A DNA stretch of 64,000 bases from positions 26,386 through 90,385 of the forward strand of contig DASPTQ010000183.1 of the NCBI GenBank assembly GCA_035623335.1, read 5' to 3'. The stretch is from JAFAGX01 sp035623335. GTDB lineage: Bacteria > Acidobacteriota > Terriglobia > Terriglobales > Acidobacteriaceae. The notes beneath the pieces are model-generated. The model saw only the letters and a program-made list of their open reading frames with translations, was not told the origin of the DNA and made no database searches. The translations under genes were made by a program, and so were the position numbers. The first letter of the stretch is position 1, and every line of letters starts with the position of its first letter. This document shows, one piece after another, positions 34,375 to 40,853 of this stretch.

Positions 34375-34926
34375 TCAGTGTTCCAATTTACCGCGAAACT
34401 CTTTCAGAGCCGACCAGCGTGGGTCTCCGACAGGCACCTGACAAGAACATTGCGCAAGGTTTAGATCCGCGCCGCACTGCGGGCAAAGTCCTTTGCAATC
34501 CTCCCGGCAAATTGCTTTCAGGGGAACGGCCAGCAGCACCTGCTCGCGCAGCGCATCTTCGAGCAGCAAACCCGTTCCTTGGTAGTAGCCGATTTCCGCC
34601 TCGGCACCGGAAACGCTGAGTTCGTCCAGCCCGGCATCCGTGCCCTGGGGGCGGTAGAGCAGATCGAACTCTCGCTCGACATCCTGCATCACCGGCGCCA
34701 GGCAGCGGGCACAGGCGATTTCCAGACTGGCCGACAACTTCCCTGTGAGCCGTATATCCTTGATCAGCTTATGCTTACCGTGATGCTCCTCGACCAGTTG
34801 AGCGCGACCGCTGGCCTCTAACGGACCGCGCTGCCGCACATCCGCGCCGAGGTCGATCCGACCGGGAAGAAGTTTCTCGTCAAAATCGATCGGATGAAGT
34901 TCGAGCTCATGAATTTCAATGAGCAT
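34375..34926 (-). CDS. yceD: DUF177 (YceD) family protein
   Basis: 183 residues from ATG 34926. The protein has an N-terminal domain (MLIEIHELELHPIDFDEKL), a central CARCLAPV and a C-terminal cysteine cluster CREDCKGLCPQCGADLN, typical of YceD proteins, which accompany rpmF in most bacteria and are linked to 23S rRNA accumulation. First gene of the operon; the 148 nt between it and rpmF holds no gene. Confidence 0.85.
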   Translation of the reverse strand: MLIEIHELELHPIDFDEKLLPGRIDLGADVRQRGPLEASGRAQLVEEHHGKHKLIKDIRLTGKLSASLEIACARCLAPVMQDVEREFDLLYRPQGTDAGLDELSVSGAEAEIGYYQGTGLLLEDALREQVLLAVPLKAICREDCKGLCPQCGADLNLAQCSCQVPVGDPRWSALKEFRGKLEH

Positions 34927-35066
34927 AGAGACTCTGCACCCCCTGTTGATACCGCCAACGACGCGCGGAAGACGCTCAGAGTCGCAAGTTCGGAGCAATA
35001 TTCAAGCATAAAGGCCGCGGGAGAAGGGTGTCAAGAAATGCCGATTCCGGCCGGTGGGTGAGTCAA

Positions 35067-36017
35067 CTAAGGCGCGCTGCTGTTGGCTAGCGAGACCACG
35101 CGACCATACTCGGAAGCACGCCCCAACCGGTTGAACATCCGATACGCCGCCGCGGAGATTTTGCTGATCACTTCTTCGCCAGCGCGCTCATTCGTCAGAT
35201 AGGTTGTCATCACGCAAATCACATAAGGGCGGTTGGGAGCGAATACGATTCCGGAATCGTTGCGTACGCCCTCGAGCTCTCCTGGCTTGTTGGCACTTTG
35301 CACATCGGCGGGCAGGTCGCGAGGAATGAAACTACCCTTATGGGTGCTGAGAACCTTAAAGAAGTCGTCGGTCATGGCCCTGTTGAGCACTTTCCCGCGA
35401 TAGAGACTCTCCAGCAAGGACATCATTTCACGCGGCGTGGACACGTTTTCGCGTCCCTCCCGGGCCGCCTGCACATCCATCATCTTTCGGCGAAGGCGCG
35501 TGTGAACAAGACCTAAGCTATCCATGAGCGCATTTACCTTGTCCATCCCGAGTCGATCGATGAGCACGTTGGTCGCAGAGTTATCGCTCACGGCCACCAT
35601 CATGGTCGCCAGATCCCGGTTGGTCAGGCGAGTGACACCGGATGTGAGCCCTTGCATGATGTCACTGTCGGGTACCAGGTCGGAAGTTTGAAAGGTATAG
35701 CCATCCATGAGCTTGGCTTGCTTGGAGTGACCCTCAGCCCCGAGCTGCGATTGATGATAAAGCTCGGCCAGAACCGCAATCTTGATGGAGCTGGCTTGGG
35801 GAAAGACTTGATCGGCGCGCAGAAGGAAGGTTTGATCCGTGGTGAGATCTTTGATCGCTACTCCCAGCACGCCATCCAGGCTACGGTCGATCTCGCCTAC
35901 GCTGGCCTCCATCTTCTCCCATAGAACTTGCGGCTTCGAATTGGGTGTCGGGGCTGGCGCGGGCGGATTTTGCGCCCATGCGCTGGCTAGCAGCAGGAGC
36001 AGAATGATTCGTCTCAA
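35067..36017 (-). CDS. Exported class A beta-lactamase-fold serine hydrolase
   Basis: 316 residues starting at TTG 36017, with AAAGGA 5 nt upstream and a TATAAT box on the minus strand at 36048-36043. A signal peptide (ILLLLLASAWAQ) precedes a class-A-like domain with the nucleophile SSIK and the SDN loop in VSDNSATN. The KTG triad reads KPG. Where true class A enzymes have the deacylating Glu of the omega loop (TRLxRWE), this protein has TRLRRKM, so the Glu is not visible. It may be an acylating serine hydrolase or peptidase-like protein rather than an antibiotic-hydrolysing enzyme. Confidence 0.75.
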   Translation of the reverse strand: MRRIILLLLLASAWAQNPPAPAPTPNSKPQVLWEKMEASVGEIDRSLDGVLGVAIKDLTTDQTFLLRADQVFPQASSIKIAVLAELYHQSQLGAEGHSKQAKLMDGYTFQTSDLVPDSDIMQGLTSGVTRLTNRDLATMMVAVSDNSATNVLIDRLGMDKVNALMDSLGLVHTRLRRKMMDVQAAREGRENVSTPREMMSLLESLYRGKVLNRAMTDDFFKVLSTHKGSFIPRDLPADVQSANKPGELEGVRNDSGIVFAPNRPYVICVMTTYLTNERAGEEVISKISAAAYRMFNRLGRASEYGRVVSLANSSAP

Positions 36018-36190
36018 GACGGTCCTTTCGCGAAGCTCGACGATTATAGTCGCATCCGGATCCGCGGGCGAGGCTGTGAAAACGACTTACCGGAAAATCG
36101 TTGTGCACGCCTTAGTAGCGCGCCATCAGATTCTGGGTGTCACTTTAGTTCGAACAGTATTGTCGATGCGGGACAACAGAAATACCTCTA

Positions 36191-37354
36191 CTAGGCCTTC
36201 ACCAGCAGGCAGGTGATGTCGTCATGCTGAGGCGTGTTCCCGACATAGAAGTCAAGGTCAACCATGACCCGGCTTAGAAGTTTGTTCGGAGAGAGCATGG
36301 CACCCCCATGGAGGACGCTGACCAGACGCTGTTCCCCAAATTCCTCGTTCCGATCATTCACCGCTTCCACCACCCCGTCGGTAAAGATCACCAGCCAATC
36401 CGCGCTCTCGAGGGCAACCGTGCCCGTCTGGTACGAGGTGTCGTCCTGAATGCCCAACGGGAGCCCGCCCGCCTCCAGCCGTTCGATACTTCCCGATGCC
36501 CGTCTCAGAATTGGAGGGTTGTGTCCCGCGTTGATATAGGTCAGCGTCCGTCCCGCCGGATCATACTCCCCCAGAAATGCAGTCGTGAAGCGCAAGCCGC
36601 TCTGGCTGTTGGCGCACATGTAGTGATTCATTCGCTCCGCCAGTTGCCCCAGAGACATCGGCGTAGTGGAGAGCGTCTTCAAACTAGCCTGGAAAGTTGC
36701 CATGAGCAGTGCCGCCGGGATGCTCTTGCCGGCCACATCCGCCACCACGAGCAGGAAATTGTTAGCGCCACCCTCGGCACCGGCCCGGGCAAAGACGTCG
36801 TAGTAATCGCCGGCGATCGTGTTGGCGGGGCGCGTGGCAAACGCAATCTCCAACCCCGGCACCGCCGGAGGGTTCACGGGCAGCAGCCACCTTTGAATCT
36901 CGCGCGCAATCTCCAGGTCGCGCTTCATCACGACCCGATCCGCTACCTCGAGCATCAGCAACACGAACATCAACAGCCCACCCCACAAACGGAGATCGAA
37001 GCCGATAACGTGCATACCTCCCTTATCCGTCCATGACATCTCGGGATTCAGGATAATGAGCAGCAGTGCCGCCAGCAGCAGTACCCGCCGGGCCGGCGAC
37101 AGCTTCTCCAAGATCGCCCAGAAGAATTGTTGGACGACGTTCCACCACTGCTTTCGCTTGGGAATTCCTGCTTTCGGACTGGCGTCGATATTCTGGGAAT
37201 ACAGGCGATAGCTCGATCGCGCATCCACCTGAAACTGATTCCACAACTGGTTCAACTCCAGCCCGTCTGTCACCCTTCGCCAGAATCGCTCCGCCTGCAC
37301 ACGAAAGCCGCGCGCGGACGAAGGGCTGAAGGATGGGGTTGGAGTGGTGGACAC
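36191..37354 (-). CDS. SpoIIE/RsbU-type PP2C serine phosphatase, membrane-bound
   Basis: 387 residues. Two helices (about residues 90-105 and 120-135) link a cytosolic N-terminus to a PP2C domain led by a short signalling helix (VVMKRDLEIAREIQRWLLP). Metal-ligand motifs are intact: AGDYYDVFAR, VVADVAGKSIPAALLMA, LVIFTDGVVEAVN and QHDDITCLLV. Such proteins dephosphorylate anti-anti-sigma factors to switch on general stress responses; no partner STAS or kinase gene is in the window. Confidence 0.88.
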   Translation of the reverse strand: MSTTPTPSFSPSSARGFRVQAERFWRRVTDGLELNQLWNQFQVDARSSYRLYSQNIDASPKAGIPKRKQWWNVVQQFFWAILEKLSPARRVLLLAALLLIILNPEMSWTDKGGMHVIGFDLRLWGGLLMFVLLMLEVADRVVMKRDLEIAREIQRWLLPVNPPAVPGLEIAFATRPANTIAGDYYDVFARAGAEGGANNFLLVVADVAGKSIPAALLMATFQASLKTLSTTPMSLGQLAERMNHYMCANSQSGLRFTTAFLGEYDPAGRTLTYINAGHNPPILRRASGSIERLEAGGLPLGIQDDTSYQTGTVALESADWLVIFTDGVVEAVNDRNEEFGEQRLVSVLHGGAMLSPNKLLSRVMVDLDFYVGNTPQHDDITCLLVKA

Positions 37355-37578
37355 GGAGCCATGATTATAGAAGAGCGGAAAGTCCCGGCTCCTAGCTTTT
37401 CACGCAACGACAGACCCCAAACAAGTCTTCCCTTCCTGGTCGACCGCCAGCGCGACTGTGCCCCGCCCGGGGTCCTGTCCGAAGTTGCCCAAGGGCAGCC
37501 CGTGCGGCGTGTGAGTCTCCTTGCGGAGGGTTAAGCCGGCCCCGGCGACTCGTTGTCCGTTTTGTCATTTTTCGCTTG

Positions 37579-37608
37579 TATGTACCTATGTACCAATGTA
37601 CATTGGTA
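37579..37608. promoter_or_regulatory. Tandem repeats and perfect palindrome before the RHH gene, candidate operator
   Basis: Two tandem TATGTACC repeats (37579-37594) run into the perfect palindrome TACCAATGTACATTGGTA (37591-37608), which ends 3 nt before the ATG at 37612. The TGTAC half-sites recur in the same block. Ribbon-helix-helix dimers bind such arrays cooperatively, so autoregulation is likely. Confidence 0.6.
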
Positions 37609-37611
37609 AAT

Positions 37612-37890
37612 ATGGAAGAGGATTCCCCGCTTTTCGTAGAACGGGTGCAGACCGGGGTGCGGATGGAGAAGCGTCTGCTTAAGGTGCTCAAGGCGTTCGC
37701 CGAATATCACGATCTGACGCTCGGGGACTTGCTCGAAGGAATTGTGCTGCATGCCTTCGAAGGCAAATGCCCGTTCAACGCCGAGTCGCAAACGCGGATC
37801 AAGGAACTGAAGAAGTTCTATGGGCTCGAACTGGATGCCAGCGCCAGCCACAAGCTGAAGGAACGCAGCCGGGCCAAGCGGAGGCGGTAA
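37612..37890 (+). CDS. Putative ribbon-helix-helix DNA-binding protein
   Basis: 92 residues from ATG 37612 (in-frame starts at 37576 and 37588 lie inside the operator-like repeats). The segment VQTGVRMEKRLLKVLKAFAEYHDLTLGDLLEGIVLHAFEG has the beta-strand plus two-helix pattern of MetJ/Arc/CopG folds. The C-terminal tail is basic (KLKERSRAKRRR). It lies 3 nt before the next gene and directly behind a perfect palindrome, which fits an autoregulator. No toxin is encoded next to it, so this is not an obvious toxin-antitoxin pair. Confidence 0.6.
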   Translation: MEEDSPLFVERVQTGVRMEKRLLKVLKAFAEYHDLTLGDLLEGIVLHAFEGKCPFNAESQTRIKELKKFYGLELDASASHKLKERSRAKRRR

Positions 37891-37893
37891 CCA

Positions 37894-38223
37894 ATGCCAC
37901 AGCCCAAGGCGATGCGCGGATTGCAGTGGACTTTGGGGGTGGTGGTGTTCGCCGAGGCTGCGCTGCTAGTCTTCTCTGGCCACACTTCTGCCGCGCACCA
38001 AGTGGGAGTGCCTAGGGTTGTCTTGACGGCCTTGGCTTCGGCCGAGATGCTGGCCGCCGCACTGTTCCTAATTCCACGCACAATGGTGACCGGTGGCCTA
38101 GCGCTGATGGTGATCTTCGCGCTGGCGATGCTGCTCCACATTCTGCACGGCCAGACAAATGTCGGCGGGCTAGTGGTGTACGCGGCGGCGGCGTGGGCGG
38201 TGGTTGGAGCGAGCCGAACATGA
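37894..38223 (+). CDS. Small DoxX-like four-helix membrane protein
   Basis: 109 residues with four hydrophobic segments (LGVVVFAEAALLVFSG; VVLTALASAEMLAAALFLIP; GGLALMVIFALAMLLHILH; GLVVYAAAAWAVVGA). The HTSAAHQVG and HILHG histidines lie near membrane ends. Length and layout resemble DoxX/DUF4267-like membrane proteins of uncertain role. Operonic with the ribbon-helix-helix gene (3-nt gap) and ATGA-coupled to the next. Confidence 0.6.
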   Translation: MPQPKAMRGLQWTLGVVVFAEAALLVFSGHTSAAHQVGVPRVVLTALASAEMLAAALFLIPRTMVTGGLALMVIFALAMLLHILHGQTNVGGLVVYAAAAWAVVGASRT

Positions 38224-38606
38224 CGGATGCACAGTTGCTCGAGCAATTCGAACGTGGAACCCTGGAACCGTTTCATCACGCCGATCACCTACATGTGGCG
38301 TTTGCGTACTTGAACAAGTATCCGCCGGAGGAAGCGCTCGCAAGATTCTGCAGCGGGTTGAAACACTTCGCCGCCCTGCATGGCAAAGCGAATCGGTATC
38401 ACGAGACGGTCACTTGGGCGTACGTGTGTTTGATCCGCCAGCGCATGGCCGAGACAGAGCCGCAGACCTGGGAGGCATTTGCGCAAGCGAATCCGGATTT
38501 GCTCGTGTGGAAGGATGGAATTCTGGGCCGCTATTATCGTGAGGAAACACTCGCATCGGAGCGGGCGCAAAAAATCTTCGTGTTCCCCGACAAACCTTGT
38601 GGTTAG
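38220..38606 (+). CDS. Conserved-looking cytosolic protein, unknown function
   Basis: 128 residues, starting in an ATGA overlap with the membrane protein gene. Rich in His and aromatic residues: TLEPFHHADHLHVAFAYLNKY, then HGKANRYHETVTWAYVCLIRQRM. The histidine pairs (FHHADHLH, YHET) could hold a metal. I recall similar unnamed proteins in environmental bacteria but no function. The tight coupling implies a shared role with the two upstream genes. Confidence 0.55.
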   Translation: MTDAQLLEQFERGTLEPFHHADHLHVAFAYLNKYPPEEALARFCSGLKHFAALHGKANRYHETVTWAYVCLIRQRMAETEPQTWEAFAQANPDLLVWKDGILGRYYREETLASERAQKIFVFPDKPCG

Positions 38607-38901
38607 GACAATACTTCACCCGGAGGGGCAAGCGGGTTGTCTCTCCAGGCCTCGACTTAGCCGCTAGCGGTCCATCCTTCCTCTTTCATAGGCTGGTTCT
38701 TATCTCTTGAAAATCAGTAACCTGCGGCCAAATTCTGGTATCTTTCGAACCAGCGGCGAGATGCTGAAACAGGGTGAGGAAGAAATGCAGGGGAATGCGG
38801 AGTCGAAAGCTCGGGTCGAAGAGCGCAGCCATGGTAGGTGCCAGATGTTCCAGAACGAAGCTGGCTCCCCCACGGTCGTCGACGTCCCGTTTGATCTTGC
38901 C
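38607..38901. other. Intergenic stretch, no gene seen
   Basis: About 295 nt. An open frame runs through the second half and continues into the lipoprotein gene, but it has no start signal and reads like non-coding sequence before the hydrophobic segment. I see no hairpin terminator or clear promoter. Confidence 0.4.
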
Positions 38902-39204
38902 ATGGGGCTTCGGAAATCCAGAAACGCAGGGGATCGAGTTGCTTCCCGCATAAAACTGATGCCGGTTTCGGTGGCGATTCTCGTTCTGGTTGGCTGCGCA
39001 CACAATCCGCCCCCTCCGCCCCCACCTCCTCCGCCACCGCCCGCGGCGCCCACAGCGAAGGCCAAAAACGCCACCCTGCGCACTGGGGACTGGATTATTC
39101 GGAACTGCCTGCCCGCGCCCGACAACAGCTGCTATTGCCATCATCCGGCGGAAGCTATCGATGCCAGCGGACAGCAACAGCACACCGTGATCGAGTGTCG
39201 ATAG
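38902..39204 (+). CDS. Proline-rich small lipoprotein
   Basis: About 100 residues from ATG 38902 (38959 is the alternative). A basic n-region, hydrophobic core and lipobox LVGC predict a lipoprotein. The cysteine is followed by 12 consecutive prolines, then a short domain with several cysteines (RNCLPAPDNSCYCHHPAEA). The proline run would make a stiff spacer from the membrane. Start and expression are uncertain because no Shine-Dalgarno is seen. Confidence 0.45.
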   Translation: MGLRKSRNAGDRVASRIKLMPVSVAILVLVGCAHNPPPPPPPPPPPPAAPTAKAKNATLRTGDWIIRNCLPAPDNSCYCHHPAEAIDASGQQQHTVIECR

Positions 39205-39258
39205 AATTCGTCTACCGTCAAGGGTGAAGCGGCCGGTTCTCTGCTACACTGGCGCGGC

Positions 39259-40197
39259 GTGAGTGAGACGACTCGACGGAAGTTTCTAGAGCAATGCTGC
39301 GGCGCCGCGGGGATTCTCCTTTCCCCCGGTCTGGCCGTCGCCGCGACACCCTCCGAGCCCTCGGTCAGGTTTCCTTCCGCACCTCGGGAACGAGTGTCGG
39401 TTTCATCCTATCCCTTTCGCATGTTCATTCAGGGAGAGGAGCATAAGACGGGCAACCCAACCATCGAACTGAAAGACTTTGCCGCACACGTGGTGGAGAA
39501 ATTCCAAGTTCACCGGATTGAGCCGTGGTCGGGTCATATGCCGTCCACCGATCCGCGATATCTGGCCAAGTTTCGCGCCGCCGTGGAGAAAGCGCCTGCG
39601 GCAGTGGCGAATATCGCCGCGGATGGGGAGCACAGTCCTTATGCCTTAGACCGGGATGAGCGCGAAAGCGCCATCACTTTCGCGAAGCAGTGGATCGACG
39701 TGGCCGTAAGCATCGGATCGCCGAGTGTTCGGGTGAATATCCCGGAGGCCAAAGATGCCAAGCCGGACGTCGGACGCCTGGCCGAAAGCTTAGGGCGCGT
39801 AGTCGAGTACGCTTCCGCCAGAAACGTGGTGGTGCATCTCGAGAACGACAATCCCTTGAGCGAGGATCCGTTCTTCCTGGTAGCCGTCATGGAAAAAGTC
39901 AACAGCCCATGGCTGCATGCCTTGCCGGATTTCGGCAATACTTTGAATGCGCACGACGAAGACTACGCGTACCGTGCCATCGATGTCATGTTCCAACACG
40001 CCTATGGCATCTGTCATGTGAAGGACAGCGAGGTCAACGAGCAAGGCAAAACCACGCACGTAGATCTGCCGCGGACCTTCGCCATTCTGAGGCGGCACGG
40101 CTACCGGGGATATTGTTCGATTGAGTACGACGCCCCGGGGGATCCGTACAAAATGACCTCGACCTTGATTGAGCAAACGGTGGAATATCTCTCCTAG
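39259..40197 (+). CDS. Tat-exported sugar phosphate isomerase/epimerase-like TIM barrel
   Basis: 312 residues from GTG 39259. The N-terminus TTRRKFLEQCCGAAGILLSPGLAVA is a twin-arginine signal. The barrel segments RVSVSSYPFRMF, PSVRVNIPEA, VVHLENDNPLSEDPFFL, LPDFGNT and GICHVKDSEVNEQG carry the Glu/Asp/His expected for a metal-dependent isomerase. Tat export suggests folding with its metal before export. A TACACT box ends 9 nt before the GTG and there is no Shine-Dalgarno. Confidence 0.75.
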   Translation: MSETTRRKFLEQCCGAAGILLSPGLAVAATPSEPSVRFPSAPRERVSVSSYPFRMFIQGEEHKTGNPTIELKDFAAHVVEKFQVHRIEPWSGHMPSTDPRYLAKFRAAVEKAPAAVANIAADGEHSPYALDRDERESAITFAKQWIDVAVSIGSPSVRVNIPEAKDAKPDVGRLAESLGRVVEYASARNVVVHLENDNPLSEDPFFLVAVMEKVNSPWLHALPDFGNTLNAHDEDYAYRAIDVMFQHAYGICHVKDSEVNEQGKTTHVDLPRTFAILRRHGYRGYCSIEYDAPGDPYKMTSTLIEQTVEYLS

Positions 40198-40332
40198 TCG
40201 CCGAGACCATGGCTGGACCAGTATCAGGCGGGTGCAGCATCCACGCACGCGAAGGTTCAGCGAGTCCGGGCTCATCGTGGGCCGGTTCGAGCCACACCGG
40301 CGGCAGCCAGACGCTCGTGCGATACTGAGTTG

Positions 40333-40704
40333 ATGGCAGTGGCGGATCCCAAATCTGTCAAGGTGAATCTTACCAGCGGAACCGGTGTGGACATCGAATG
40401 GAGGGACGGACACCAGTCCCACTACACCTTTCCCTTTCTCCGGGACGCCTGTCCCTGCGCGTTGTGCGATGAGGAACGGGGCAAGACCCGGCGGGACCCC
40501 GGCGAGCCGCCCAAGCCGGCTCCCGGCGCTTTGCCTATGTTTAAACCGGCGGCCAAGCCGCTTGCGGCCGAGGGTGTGGGGAAGTACGCCATCAAGTTTC
40601 ACTGGAATGACGGGCACGAACTGGGGATTTATTCCTGGCAGTTCTTGCGCGACTGGTGCCCTTGCCAGGAATGCAAGGCGGCGCGGACGGCAGCCAAGTC
40701 GTAG
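40333..40704 (+). CDS. DUF971 (gamma-butyrobetaine hydroxylase-like N-terminal domain) protein
   Basis: 123 residues. The family core KVNLTSGTGVDIEWRDGHQSHYTFPFLRDACPCALC is present. Unusually there are two matching cysteine motifs, CPCALC near residue 40 and CPCQEC near the C-terminus, either side of a proline-rich linker, and each is preceded by an FLRD motif, which suggests an internal duplication or a zinc/iron-sulfur site split between halves. Family members are linked to Fe-S carrier functions (Mrp-type); role here unproven. Confidence 0.7.
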   Translation: MAVADPKSVKVNLTSGTGVDIEWRDGHQSHYTFPFLRDACPCALCDEERGKTRRDPGEPPKPAPGALPMFKPAAKPLAAEGVGKYAIKFHWNDGHELGIYSWQFLRDWCPCQECKAARTAAKS

Positions 40705-40853
40705 CGTTGGCTTATTCCATCCGCGAGCGTTGCTGGCCGCAGTGGCACACTCTCGCTCGGCCCTCGTTTCATTTCTCGAGGAAGGCGGTCTCTCCGGCCG
40801 CAAAGAACGCTTTTGTGTAGAATTGATTACGCAGCGGAGTCGTTTCCTGACCA

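Noticed and set aside
37392..37691. Minus-strand 99-codon frame across the RHH operator
   Set aside because: It overlaps the operator repeats and the RHH gene start, has no Shine-Dalgarno and reads as low-information basic sequence. Its end (GTVALAVDQEGKTC) looked protein-like but too short to assign.
37612..38223. Toxin-antitoxin pair (RHH antitoxin plus toxin)
   Set aside because: The gene after the RHH protein encodes a four-helix membrane protein, and the third product has no RelE, PIN or other toxin pattern.
38686..39183. Glycine/arginine-rich minus-strand frames opposite the proline run
   Set aside because: Low-complexity complement of the polyproline tract; no start signal or domain.
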